Shown one piece after another: positions 1 through 12,123 of a DNA stretch of 64,000 bases. Origin of the DNA: Dyella ginsengisoli LA-4 (GTDB taxonomy: Bacteria > Pseudomonadota > Gammaproteobacteria > Xanthomonadales > Rhodanobacteraceae); NCBI RefSeq assembly GCF_000334915.1, contig NZ_AMSF01000037.1:1-64000 (forward strand), given 5' to 3'. Position 1 is the first letter of the stretch. Every line of letters begins with the position of its first letter. The position numbers were made by a program, and so were the translations under genes. Under the pieces are notes generated by a model that did no database searches, had not been told where the DNA came from, and was given only the letters and a program-made list of their open reading frames with translations.

Positions 1-29
1 CCCCCGCCACGATCCCATGGACCACAAGC

Positions 30-479
30 TTACCCGGCCGCGTTGATGGTGATGCGACGCGGCGTGGCCAGCGGCTTCTTCGGGATCACGATTTCCAGCA
101 CGCCGAACTTGCCGGTGGCGGTGATGCCCTCGGCATCGGCGCTGTCCGGCAGGGTGAAGCGGCGGTGGAACACGCCATGCGCGCGCTCGACCCGGGTGTA
201 CTTGCCGCCCTCGCCGTTCGGCGCCTGGCGCTCGCCCTTGATGGTCAGGATGCCCTTGTCCATGCTCACTTCGATCTGCGCCGGATCCACGCCCGGGATA
301 TCGGCGAGGATCACGAAGCGCTGCTCGTCTTCGCGGATGTCCACGCGCGGGGCCCACTGACTGGTGACCACGTTGGATGCGTCGCCTTCCTCGTTCTGGA
401 ACAGACGGTCGAAGGCCTGGCGCACCTCCTCCGGAAACATGCGGGTGGCACTCCAGTGCGTCGGATTGCGGTTGCTCAT
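30..479 (-). CDS. Small heat-shock protein, Hsp20/alpha-crystallin family
   Basis: ATP-independent holdase chaperone that binds unfolding proteins and keeps them refoldable in the cytoplasm. The 149-residue product has a short N-terminal arm, an alpha-crystallin domain at about 42-135 (GILTIKGER strand, GVLEIVIPKK near its end) and a C-terminal I-x-I motif (ITI), the tail element that drives oligomer assembly in this family. The ATG follows a GAGGAG Shine-Dalgarno sequence. It is divergent from the peroxiredoxin gene and appears monocistronic. Family assignment is firm; specific substrates cannot be read from sequence. Confidence 0.93.
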   Translation of the reverse strand: MSNRNPTHWSATRMFPEEVRQAFDRLFQNEEGDASNVVTSQWAPRVDIREDEQRFVILADIPGVDPAQIEVSMDKGILTIKGERQAPNGEGGKYTRVERAHGVFHRRFTLPDSADAEGITATGKFGVLEIVIPKKPLATPRRITINAAG

Positions 480-522
480 GTCGGACTCCTCGAATCGGTT
501 ACGGCGCGGTCGCCGCTTGCCC

Positions 523-554
523 TGTCAAGTAGGTGCGGGCGGCGGCGATTCAAG
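523..554 (-). promoter_or_regulatory. Candidate promoter elements upstream of the hsp20 gene
   Basis: On the minus strand a CTTGAA (549-554) resembles a sigma-32 -35 box and a perfect TTGACA (523-528) resembles a sigma-70 -35 box, but neither has a good -10 element at the expected distance. Heat-shock control is expected for this family; the sequence support is weak. Confidence 0.28.
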
Positions 555-618
555 GCGACAGAACGCCACGGCCGGGGTTAGCATCCGGCAGTTGCCCACC
601 TTTCAGCATGGAGACGCC

Positions 619-1104
619 ATGACCATCCAGCCCGGCCAGCCACTGCCCGACGTCCCCCTCATCGTCGTCGACGGCGGCGAGCGCCAGAACACCCGCAGCG
701 GCGAACTGTTCGCCGGACGCAGGGTGGTGATGTTCGCCGTGCCCGGCGCCTTCACCCCCACCTGCTCGGAGAAGCACCTGCCCGGCTTCGTTGCACAGTT
801 CGATGCCTTCCGCGCCCGCGGCTTCGAGGTGTTCTGCCTGTCGGTCAACGACGCCTTCGTGATGCAGGCCTGGGGCCAGGCTCAGGATGTGCCGCCCGGC
901 CTGAAGATGCTGGCCGATGGCAACGGCGAGTTCACCCGGGCGCTGGGCCTGGAGCTGGATGGCAGCGCCTACGGCATGGGCCTGCGCGCACGCCGTTTTG
1001 CGCTGGTGGCCGAGGATGGTGTGGTGACGGCACTGGCGGTGGAGGCGCCGGGCGAATTCCGGGTGTCGGCGGCCGAGGCGATGCTGGAAGCCGTCGGCGG
1101 CTGA
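619..1104 (+). CDS. Peroxiredoxin, Prx5/AhpE-like (thioredoxin fold)
   Basis: Thiol peroxidase that reduces H2O2 and alkyl hydroperoxides in the cytosol. The 161-residue product carries the Prx5-type active-site motif PGAFTPTCS with the peroxidatic Cys at about residue 49. A second Cys lies at about 73 and none near the C-terminus, where a resolving Cys would sit in atypical 2-Cys members, so it may work as a 1-Cys enzyme using glutathione or glutaredoxin (inference). The reading frame stays open far upstream, but ATG 619 is chosen because a GGAGA precedes it and family homology starts here. It converges on gyrA with a shared terminator between them. Confidence 0.92.
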   Translation: MTIQPGQPLPDVPLIVVDGGERQNTRSGELFAGRRVVMFAVPGAFTPTCSEKHLPGFVAQFDAFRARGFEVFCLSVNDAFVMQAWGQAQDVPPGLKMLADGNGEFTRALGLELDGSAYGMGLRARRFALVAEDGVVTALAVEAPGEFRVSAAEAMLEAVGG

Positions 1105-1120
1105 CGCCGCCCCGGAAACG

Positions 1121-1148
1121 AAAAACCCCGGCCGGAGCCGGGGTCTTT
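1121..1148. terminator. Bidirectional intrinsic terminator between peroxiredoxin gene and gyrA
   Basis: A 7-bp GC stem (CCCCGGC / GCCGGGG, 1126-1132 with 1137-1143) and CGGA loop is flanked by AAAAA on the left and TCTTT on the right, so it can end transcripts from both strands. It lies exactly between two convergent genes. Confidence 0.75.
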
Positions 1149-1166
1149 CGTACGCGGTGGGGCCGG

Positions 1167-3791
<2,625 letters not shown>

Positions 3792-3811
3792 CAATCGGCT
3801 TCCCATGGGAC

Positions 3812-3858
3812 GAAAAAAGGCCGCTTCGCCAACACCTCAGGTGCGTGCTCAAGCGGCC
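3812..3858 (-). promoter_or_regulatory. Terminator-like hairpin in the gyrA leader (possible attenuator)
   Basis: Read on the minus strand, an 8-bp stem GGCCGCTT/AAGCGGCC (3851-3858 with 3819-3826) closes a 24-nt loop containing a small CACC/GGTG hairpin, and is followed directly by TTTTTT. Only about 20 bases separate the T-run from the gyrA ATG, too few for a promoter in between, so gyrA transcription must read through it. It could also end the mtnA-gtrA transcript. Confidence 0.5.
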
Positions 3859-3875
3859 CTGAAATCAACTGCCGG

Positions 3876-3904
3876 AGTGTATCACGAAAGGCTATTTCGT
3901 GACA
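3876..3904 (-). promoter_or_regulatory. Candidate gyrA promoter with overlapping inverted repeat
   Basis: Minus-strand TACACT (3876-3881) is a fair -10 box, with a weak TGTCAC (3899-3904) as -35 at 17 bases. The spacer is filled by a perfect 8-bp inverted repeat, TCACGAAA-N5-TTTCGTGA (3882-3902), the size and position of a repressor operator. The promoter call is by eye only. Confidence 0.4.
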
Positions 3905-3930
3905 GTATTTTGGTCTTCCAGATCAATAAC

Positions 3931-4341
3931 TTAGCGCGTGGCCTTGGGGTGCCGGAAAAGCAGTCCGCGGGCTGTCGAAAAATTAACCAGCGCAGCGACC
4001 GCCGAACCGGCCGCAACCGCCACGGCCGGCCACCGGTGAAGCGCCGGAAACGCCATCAGGCAGGCGGCGAAAATGCCGTAGTTGACCACGGCTCCCACGC
4101 TCATCAGGGCGAGCCAATGCAACAGTTCGGCGTGCGCCTTGCGCCCGCTCGAGCGCCCGGCGAACGTGTGCCGTCGGTTCCACCACCAGGTCACCGTCGC
4201 CGCGGCAAGGAACGAGACGATACGGGCGACGTAGGCGTTCCAGTGACCGAAGCTGACCAGTGCCTGGGATATCCCGGCATCGACGACCAGGCCAATCAAT
4301 CCACCCACGGCAAACAGCCCGATGGTGCGCACCTCCCTCAC
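3931..4341 (-). CDS. GtrA-like four-helix membrane protein
   Basis: Small polytopic membrane protein (136 residues, four predicted helices) of the GtrA/DPMS3 family, often linked to translocation or presentation of lipid-linked sugars for surface glycans. The central loop contains the family-typical W-W-N-R-x-x-T-F pattern ([11 protein letters not shown]). Its GTG start overlaps the mtnA stop in GTGA, so translation is probably coupled; a second GTG three codons on is possible. There is no functional link to methionine salvage in the sequence beyond coupling. The C-terminus is short and basic. Confidence 0.8.
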   Translation of the reverse strand: MREVRTIGLFAVGGLIGLVVDAGISQALVSFGHWNAYVARIVSFLAAATVTWWWNRRHTFAGRSSGRKAHAELLHWLALMSVGAVVNYGIFAACLMAFPALHRWPAVAVAAGSAVAALVNFSTARGLLFRHPKATR

Positions 4342-5351
4342 CGCCCGAATACCGCCTGCATCGCCAGCGCGTTCGGGTGCTCGATCACGCCACGCTCGGT
4401 GACGATGGCGTCGATCAGCCCGGCCGGCGTCACGTCGAACACCGGATTCCACGCCTCGGCACCCTCGACCACCGTCCGCTGGCCGGCGGTGGCCAGCAGT
4501 TCGGCAGGATCGCGCAGTTCGATCTCGATCGCCTCGCCATCCGGCGTGGCCATGTCCACCGTGGACGACGGCGCCACCACCATGAACTTGACGCCGTGGT
4601 GGCGCGCGGCGATGGCCAGCTGGTAGGTGCCGATCTTGTTCGCCGTGTCGCCGTTGGCGGCGATGCGGTCTGCGCCGACGATGACCCACTGCACCTCGCC
4701 GGACTTCATCAGGTGCGCCGCGGCCGAGTCGGCGATCAGCTTCGCGGGGATGCCATCGCGCACCAGCTCGTACATGGTCAGGCGCGCGCCCTGCTGCCAG
4801 GGCCGCGTCTCGCCGGCATACACGCGTTCGATGCGGCCGCCAGCTACGCCGGCACGGATCACGCCGAGCGCCGTGCCGAAACCGGCCGTGGCCAGCGAGC
4901 CGGTGTTGCAGTGGGTCAGCACGCCCGAGCCAGGAGCGATCAGCGCCGCGCCCAGTTCGCCCATGAGACGGTTGGCGGCCAGATCCTCGGCCTGGATCGC
5001 CTGTGCCTCGCCGGCCAGTGCCGCAGCGTCGGCGCCCGCGGCGATCCGCGATTTCATTCGGTCGAGCGCCCACATCAGGTTCACCGCCGTGGGACGCGCT
5101 GCGCGCAACATCGCCAGCGCCGGATCCAGCGCCTCGCCCTGCTGCGCGGCCAGCACCACGCCCCAGGCGGCAGCGATGCCGATCGCGGGCGCGCCACGCA
5201 CGACGAGGTCGCGGATGGCCCGGGTCACATCGGCCGCATTGCGGCAGTCGAGCCAGCGCTCCTCGCGCGGCAGCAGGCGCTGGTCGAGCAGGCGCAGGTG
5301 GTCGCCCTGCCACTGCACGGCACGGACGCGGTCATAACGGTCGTAGTCCAT
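4338..5351 (-). CDS. mtnA: S-methyl-5-thioribose-1-phosphate isomerase
   Basis: Converts 5-methylthioribose-1-phosphate to 5-methylthioribulose-1-phosphate in the methionine salvage pathway. The 337-residue length is typical. The catalytic Cys lies at about 148 in [14 protein letters not shown] and the catalytic Asp at about 228 in [26 protein letters not shown] near residue 52 is the phosphate-binding signature. The start is ATG 5351; the frame is open further upstream but homology begins here. No other salvage gene is visible in the window. The eIF2B-alpha-like fold makes confusion with ribose-1,5-bisphosphate isomerase possible, but the motifs favour MtnA. Confidence 0.95.
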   Translation of the reverse strand: MDYDRYDRVRAVQWQGDHLRLLDQRLLPREERWLDCRNAADVTRAIRDLVVRGAPAIGIAAAWGVVLAAQQGEALDPALAMLRAARPTAVNLMWALDRMKSRIAAGADAAALAGEAQAIQAEDLAANRLMGELGAALIAPGSGVLTHCNTGSLATAGFGTALGVIRAGVAGGRIERVYAGETRPWQQGARLTMYELVRDGIPAKLIADSAAAHLMKSGEVQWVIVGADRIAANGDTANKIGTYQLAIAARHHGVKFMVVAPSSTVDMATPDGEAIEIELRDPAELLATAGQRTVVEGAEAWNPVFDVTPAGLIDAIVTERGVIEHPNALAMQAVFGR

Positions 5352-5374
5352 CGGGTTTGTTCTTCGAGGAAGGG

Positions 5375-5418
5375 AAAAAGCCGCACCCGGCATCGCGCCG
5401 GGGCTTGGGGCCGGTGCG
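5375..5418 (-). terminator. Probable intrinsic terminator after the phaEC-PspC genes
   Basis: On the minus strand CGCACC (5413-5418) pairs with GGTGCG (5383-5388), enclosing a second stem CCCGGC/GCCGGG. The structure is followed by GCTTTTTCCC. It separates the PspC gene from mtnA. Confidence 0.5.
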
Positions 5419-5428
5419 AAGCGCCGAC

Positions 5429-5620
5429 TCAGGACGCGTCGGGCATCACCAGCCAGAAAATCAGGTAGAGCAGTATGCCGGAGCCGCCCAGCAGGGTCAG
5501 CACGATCCAGGCGACCCGCACGATGGTCGGGTCCCAGCCGTAGTACTCGGCGATGCCGCCGCATACCCCGGCGATGCTTCGGCTGGCGCGGGAGCGGGTC
5601 AGACGCTTGGATTCGTTCAT
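5429..5620 (-). CDS. PspC-domain membrane protein
   Basis: A 63-residue protein made almost entirely of one PspC domain: basic N-terminus ([20 protein letters not shown]), the YYGWDP turn, and one long hydrophobic segment (about residues 33-58) ending in VMPD. In enterobacteria PspC couples envelope stress to PspF/PspB; stand-alone short versions like this are common and mostly uncharacterised. The start ATG has an AGGACA Shine-Dalgarno. It follows phaC by 16 bases and is probably co-transcribed with phaEC, perhaps incidentally. Confidence 0.87.
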   Translation of the reverse strand: MNESKRLTRSRASRSIAGVCGGIAEYYGWDPTIVRVAWIVLTLLGGSGILLYLIFWLVMPDAS

Positions 5621-5636
5621 GGCTTGTCCTTTGCCG

Positions 5637-6707
5637 TCAGTCGCGCGCACGCAGCCAGCGATGGATCGCCGGCGGCACTTCGCGCTGTGCGCGACCGGAT
5701 ACGTAGATACCGATATGGCCGCCCTTGAAGGCGATCTCGGTGTAGTCCTGGGTACCGATGTGCTTGCCCAGCGCGCGCGAAGCATCCGGCGGCACCAGAT
5801 GGTCCTGCTGGGCGTAGATGTTGAGCACCGGCTGCTGGATCAATCCCAGGTCGACCGGACGGCCGCCGATCTCCAGGCTGTGCCTGACCAGCTTGTTGCC
5901 CTGGTAGAAGTCCTTGATGAACTGGCGGAACGCCTCGCCGGCCTGGTCGGGGGAGTCGAAGATCCAGCGCTCCATGCGCAGGAAGTTCTCCAGCTCCGCC
6001 GGATTGTCGAGGATCTCCACCAGGCCCACGTATTTCTGCTGGTTCAGCCGCAACGGCTTGAGGGTGAGGTAGACCCAGTTCATCAACGCCGCCGGGACGT
6101 TGCCCATGACGTCGACAAAGCGGTCCACGTCCAGCTGCTGCACCCAGTGCGAGAGCATGTTGTCCGGCGTGTGGAAATCCACCGGGGTGACCATGGTGAT
6201 GAGGTTCTTCACCTTGTCCGGGTGCATCGCCGTGTAGCAAAGCGAGAACGCACCACCCTGGCAGATACCCAGCAGGTTGATCGCGTCCAATCCGTGGCGG
6301 TGGCGCACGGCGTCGACGCAACGGTCGAGGTAGCCGTTGAGGTAATCGTCCAGGGTCAGCCAGCGATCGGCGCCATCCGGATAGCCCCAGTCGATCAGGT
6401 AGACGTCCTCGCCCTGCTCGAGCAGGTTGCGCACCAGCGAGCGGTCGGCCTGCAGGTCGGTCATCCACACCGTGTTGACCAGGGCGTAGACGATCAGTAC
6501 CGGCGTCCGCGCTGTGGGGCGGCTACCGGTGAAGTGCCACACCTTGAGCTTGTCCTCGGCGTAGACCAGCTCGCGCGGCGTGTTGGCGTACTCCGGCTCA
6601 CCCAGGCCGGGCAGGTTCTGCAGGCCCGCGGCGAGCTTGCGCTGGAAACGGTTGATCTCGGCCAGGGCCTCGGCCGGATCGATGCGCAGTGGCGTGTCCA
6701 TGATCAT
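5637..6707 (-). CDS. phaC: Class III poly(3-hydroxyalkanoate) synthase, PhaC subunit
   Basis: Catalytic subunit that polymerises 3-hydroxyacyl-CoA into polyester granules with PhaE. The 356-residue alpha/beta-hydrolase carries the lipase-like box GICQGG with the nucleophile at Cys149, Asp302 in AQQDHLVPP and His331 in GGHIGIY. These numbers match those I recall for the Allochromatium vinosum class III enzyme, which supports the chosen start (a second ATG two codons later is possible). It follows phaE by 3 bases on the same strand, the usual two-subunit arrangement. No phaA, phaB or phasin gene is present here. Confidence 0.96.
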   Translation of the reverse strand: MIMDTPLRIDPAEALAEINRFQRKLAAGLQNLPGLGEPEYANTPRELVYAEDKLKVWHFTGSRPTARTPVLIVYALVNTVWMTDLQADRSLVRNLLEQGEDVYLIDWGYPDGADRWLTLDDYLNGYLDRCVDAVRHRHGLDAINLLGICQGGAFSLCYTAMHPDKVKNLITMVTPVDFHTPDNMLSHWVQQLDVDRFVDVMGNVPAALMNWVYLTLKPLRLNQQKYVGLVEILDNPAELENFLRMERWIFDSPDQAGEAFRQFIKDFYQGNKLVRHSLEIGGRPVDLGLIQQPVLNIYAQQDHLVPPDASRALGKHIGTQDYTEIAFKGGHIGIYVSGRAQREVPPAIHRWLRARD

Positions 6708-6710
6708 TCC

Positions 6711-8015
6711 TTACTTGCGCCGTGCGCGATGCGGGGCGGGAATGCCGGGGCTGACCAGCGAGCGGCGGCTGGCTCCGCTCGACTTGACGGCGGCAGCGGC
6801 GCGGCGAGTTCGCAAAGCGGTACGCTTGCGGCTGTCCTTGGACGGCGCGGACGACCCGGTCGCCGGTTTCGTGGCGGTCTTGCCGGCGGGCTTCCCGGTT
6901 TTAGACGCCTTGGCTGGAGACTTCGCCGAGCCCGCCTTTTTGCCCGCGCTCTTCTTTCGTGTTGCCTGGGCCACCGGGCGGGTCCCGGTGGCCTTCGCCT
7001 TGCGCTTCGGCTTGGCCGGCGCCGCATCGGCCGCCGCGGGTGCGACGGGCGCGGGCGCGGCAGCCCCATGCTGTGACCTCTTCAGCGCCTGCAGCTCCGC
7101 GCGCAGTGCAGCCAGTTCGCCGGCCGCAGCCCCGCCCCCGCCTTCCATGGCGCGCAACTCGCGACGCACCTCCTGCAGGCGGCGTCCCAGGCTGTCGATC
7201 TCGCTGCGCGTCGGCAAGCCGAGCTGCCGACACAGGTCTTCCAGATGCTGCTGCACGAGTTGGCGCTCGCGCATCTGAGCGTTGACCATCGCGCCGTAGA
7301 CCTCGCGGAACTCGTCGCTGAGCGCAATCTCGGCATAGGCTTCTTCGGCCGCATCGACCCACAGGTCGTAAAGTGCCTTGAGCGATTCGAGCTGGCGTCC
7401 GGGCTCGACGTGGTCGGCCAGCTTGTCCTGCAGGCGCTCCAGTCCCTGGGCGTTGGCCTTGAGGATCAGGGCCTGGTAGCGGCGCTGCTGCTCGGCACTT
7501 TCCATCATCGCGGCGACGAGTGCCTGCTGCTGGGCCTGCTGTTCGCGGTGCAGGCCGAATCCGGGCATGTACGCCGGCGCGCGCCAGTCGGTCGTGCCCG
7601 CCTGGCTCGCCGCGGCCAGCCACGCCTGCCACTGCTGCACGAAACCCTGCGCCGCCGTACTGTCGATGCCGCTGAACGCCTGGGCGAAGGGTTGGGCCGC
7701 GCCGCCCAGAAAATCCTTCACCGACGCCTGCCAGTCCATGCCTGGCGGGCTCGCCTGCGCGTTTGCCGCACGCTGCATCCACTCCAGGTAGGAGGAAATG
7801 CCCGACAAGCCACGCTCCAGCATGTCGCTCATCGGGGCCGACGACGCAGCCATGCCGGGCATGCCTGTCATACCCGGCATGCCGGGCGCGCCGAATCCGG
7901 CAAACGGCGAGGCGGGTTGGCCGGCGGCCTGCTGCAGGTAGCGCATCCACTGGGACCAGGACTGCTCGGCCATGGCCTGGGACTGCCTGATGAATTCGCT
8001 TGCCTGATCAGCCAT
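6711..8015 (-). CDS. phaE: Class III PHA synthase subunit PhaE with a long Lys/Ala-rich tail
   Basis: Non-catalytic partner that activates PhaC and helps set granule size. ATG 8015 follows a strong GGAGG; the product is 434 residues. Residues 1 to about 260 are PhaE-like helices with Gln- and Trp-rich stretches, about 265-313 form a predicted coiled coil (heptads of Leu, Arg and Glu), and about 318-434 are a low-complexity Ala/Lys/Pro/Ser tail with repeats such as KPKRKAKATG and KKSAGKKAGSAK, resembling histone H1-like, AlgP or PhaF tails. Typical PhaE proteins are nearer 350-370 residues, so the tail looks like an added nucleic-acid-binding module (inference). A weak -10 box (TACGAT, 8044-8049) lies upstream. 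Confidence 0.9.
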   Translation of the reverse strand: MADQASEFIRQSQAMAEQSWSQWMRYLQQAAGQPASPFAGFGAPGMPGMTGMPGMAASSAPMSDMLERGLSGISSYLEWMQRAANAQASPPGMDWQASVKDFLGGAAQPFAQAFSGIDSTAAQGFVQQWQAWLAAASQAGTTDWRAPAYMPGFGLHREQQAQQQALVAAMMESAEQQRRYQALILKANAQGLERLQDKLADHVEPGRQLESLKALYDLWVDAAEEAYAEIALSDEFREVYGAMVNAQMRERQLVQQHLEDLCRQLGLPTRSEIDSLGRRLQEVRRELRAMEGGGGAAAGELAALRAELQALKRSQHGAAAPAPVAPAAADAAPAKPKRKAKATGTRPVAQATRKKSAGKKAGSAKSPAKASKTGKPAGKTATKPATGSSAPSKDSRKRTALRTRRAAAAVKSSGASRRSLVSPGIPAPHRARRK

Positions 8016-8067
8016 ACCTGCCTCCGGATGCGGGTCACCGGGCATCGTAGCAAATGGGCGTGGTGAT

Positions 8068-8103
8068 AAAACGACGAAGGCCCGGCGTCGCCGCCGGGCC
8101 TTC
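8068..8103 (-). terminator. Intrinsic terminator after pnp
   Basis: A perfect 11-bp stem (GAAGGCCCGGC / GCCGGGCCTTC, 8076-8086 with 8093-8103) with a six-base loop is followed on the minus strand by CGTCGTTTTATC. It ends the rimP-to-pnp transcript ahead of phaE. Confidence 0.8.
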
Positions 8104-8127
8104 GTTCGATTACCGCGGAGCAGCCGA

Positions 8128-10233
<2,106 letters not shown>

Positions 10234-10251
10234 GTTAGGTCTCCTCGTGGA

Positions 10252-10521
10252 TTAACGGCGGAGGCCGAGACGTTCGATCAGGCTCTGGTAGCGAGCCAGG
10301 TCGCGATCCTTCAGATACGCGAGCAGGCTCTTGCGGCGGTTGACCAGCTGCAGCAGGCCGCGACGCGAGTGATGGTCCTGCTTGTGGGTCTTGAAGTGGC
10401 CGGTGAGGTGTTCGATGCGGGCCGACAGCAGGGCCACCTGCACTTCCGGCGAACCGGTGTCGTTGGGCACGCGGCCGAATTCAGCAATGATCTTGCTGGT
10501 CTGTTCTGCGGTCAGGGACAT
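10252..10521 (-). CDS. rpsO: 30S ribosomal protein S15
   Basis: Primary 16S rRNA-binding protein of the 30S platform; 89 residues as usual, with the conserved [19 protein letters not shown] helix-loop that contacts helix 22 and the three-way junction. The start ATG follows GGAAGAG. In E. coli S15 represses its own translation through a leader pseudoknot; here the leader instead shows a very strong simple hairpin ending 27 bases before the ATG. It is upstream of pnp. Confidence 0.98.
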   Translation of the reverse strand: MSLTAEQTSKIIAEFGRVPNDTGSPEVQVALLSARIEHLTGHFKTHKQDHHSRRGLLQLVNRRKSLLAYLKDRDLARYQSLIERLGLRR

Positions 10522-10547
10522 GGGTATCTCTTCCTCAAAAGCGAATG

Positions 10548-10593
10548 CGAAGCTTGCGCAACGTCACCACCCGATGACGTTGCGCAAGCTTCG
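10548..10593 (-). promoter_or_regulatory. Perfect 19-bp hairpin in the rpsO leader
   Basis: Arms 10548-10566 and 10575-10593 are exact reverse complements (arm begins CGAAGCTTGCGCAACG) around the eight-base loop. On the minus strand it sits 27-72 bases before the rpsO ATG and is followed by CATTCGCTTTTG. Candidate roles are an attenuator after truB, an RNase III processing site, or an S15-responsive leader. Confidence 0.7.
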
Positions 10594-10705
10594 ACTGGTT
10601 GATTGGAACGGTTGAATCAAGCTCCTTATTGTAGCGAGGGGAGCCGCGCCACAACAAGACCGTCATCCCCGCGCCACCGGGCTGTCGCCGAACTCCATCG
10701 GCACC

Positions 10706-11629
10706 TCAGCCACCGGGCGGCAGGTTGAAGCCACGCTGGACCCGCAGCAGTCCATCCGGTCCGCGTTCGACCAGGGCCAACAGGGCGCCATCGTCGGCGA
10801 ACGCCGCACAAAGCCCGCTGGGAATGCCCGTCCCGTCGAGCGCGATCCGCCGTCCCTGGGCGATCGCCTGGCTTTGTGCGGCATCCAGATGGAGCGCCGG
10901 CAGGTGGGCAACCGCCGCGGAAACCGGCAGCAAAGCCTCGAGCAGGACATCGTCGCCCTGCCCGGCCCGCTCGCGCAGTTCGTCCAGCGTATGCATCCGC
11001 GGCGAGGTGAATGGCTCGACCCAGATCCTGCGCAAGGCGGTCAGGTGCGCGCCGCACCCCAGTGCCTCGCCGAGGTCGACGGCCAGGCTGCGGATGTAGG
11101 TACCCGTGCCACACTCGATCTCCAGGTGCAGCAGGTCGCCCTCGCGGCCAGCCAGCACCAGGCGGTACACGTCGACCTCACGGGCGGGAACATCCACGGC
11201 CTCGCCGCGGCGTGCCTTGGCATAGAGCGGCTCGCCACCCTGCTTGATCGCCGAGTAGACCGGGGGCACCTGCCGGATGCGTCCGCGCAGCGGAGCCAGC
11301 GCCGCTTCGATCGCGGCGTCATCCAGGTTGGGCACCGCGCGTTCGTTGGCCACCTCGCCTTCGAGATCGCCAGTAGTGGTGGTGATGCCCAGACGGCAAG
11401 TAGCGCGATAGGCCTTGCGCGCGCCGAGCAGGTGCGCGGCCAGCTTGGTGCCCTCGCCGAAGCACAGCGGCAGCAGGCCGGTGGCCAGCGGATCGAGCGC
11501 ACCGGTATGGCCGCCCTTGGCGGCCCGGAACAGCCTGCGCACTTCCTGCAGCGCCTGGTTGGAACTCAGTCCCAGCGGCTTGTCGAGCAGCACCAGACCG
11601 TGCAGCTCGCGGAAAACGATCCGACCCAT
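10706..11629 (-). CDS. truB: tRNA pseudouridine-55 synthase
   Basis: Makes pseudouridine at position 55 in the T-loop of all elongator tRNAs. The catalytic Asp is at about 46 in GGHTGALDPLATGLLP (motif II), and the N-terminal GLVLLDKPLGLSSN is the family KPxGxTS-like motif with Leu for Thr. The product is 307 residues with a C-terminal PUA-like region. Its ATG overlaps the rbfA stop by one base (TGATG), indicating coupled translation. An intergenic stretch of 184 bases to rpsO holds a strong hairpin and no gene. Confidence 0.96.
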   Translation of the reverse strand: MGRIVFRELHGLVLLDKPLGLSSNQALQEVRRLFRAAKGGHTGALDPLATGLLPLCFGEGTKLAAHLLGARKAYRATCRLGITTTTGDLEGEVANERAVPNLDDAAIEAALAPLRGRIRQVPPVYSAIKQGGEPLYAKARRGEAVDVPAREVDVYRLVLAGREGDLLHLEIECGTGTYIRSLAVDLGEALGCGAHLTALRRIWVEPFTSPRMHTLDELRERAGQGDDVLLEALLPVSAAVAHLPALHLDAAQSQAIAQGRRIALDGTGIPSGLCAAFADDGALLALVERGPDGLLRVQRGFNLPPGG

Positions 11630-12003
11630 CAGTCCTCGTCGGCTCCGTCAGCCGCCGTCGGCTCGTCGGCGCGCAGCAGCTGGTCGATGCGCTCGCCCTT
11701 GTCGACCGAGTCGTCGTACTTGAAGCGCAGCTCCGGCACCCGCCGAAGGCGCATGCCGCGGGCGAGCGAACGGCGGAACTCGCCGGCAAGCTCCTTCAGC
11801 GCCTTCAGCGCCACCGGCGCCTGCTCGGCCTGCAGGGCGGTGATCCACACGGTGGCCCAGTCCATGTCCCGGGTCACCTCCACATCGGACACGCTCACCG
11901 ACGGCAGCGCATGGTCGCGCACGGCGGCATGCACCAGCAGGCCGAGTTCGCGGCGCAGTTCGGCGCCGACCCGGTCGGTCCGTTTGAAATCGCGTGAGGG
12001 CAT
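11629..12003 (-). CDS. rbfA: Ribosome-binding factor A
   Basis: Single KH-like domain protein that binds free 30S subunits and promotes late 16S rRNA 5'-end maturation, including in the cold. The product is 124 residues, starting at an ATG with a clear AAGGAGG Shine-Dalgarno, opening SRDFKRTDRVGAELRREL and ending in an acidic tail. It lies between infB and truB in the standard order. The infB-rbfA gap of about 120 bases holds a long palindrome. Confidence 0.96.
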   Translation of the reverse strand: MPSRDFKRTDRVGAELRRELGLLVHAAVRDHALPSVSVSDVEVTRDMDWATVWITALQAEQAPVALKALKELAGEFRRSLARGMRLRRVPELRFKYDDSVDKGERIDQLLRADEPTAADGADED

Positions 12004-12049
12004 GGGGCCTCCTTCGGGCGCAGCGCGCCGCATGTTCGGAAAAGCAGGA

Positions 12050-12073
12050 AGCCCGGGCAGGCCTGCCCGGGCT
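12050..12073. repeat. 24-base perfect palindrome between infB and rbfA
   Basis: The arms AGCCCGGGCA and TGCCCGGGCT surround GGCC, giving a fully self-complementary 24 bases. On the minus strand it is followed by TCCTGCTTTTCC. It may be a partial terminator or a processing site adjusting rbfA, truB and rpsO expression relative to infB. Confidence 0.6.
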
Positions 12074-12123
12074 CCGTATCTCGGGCCGCGGGTCCGGCGG
12101 GAAACGCCGGCCCGGAAGGTCCG

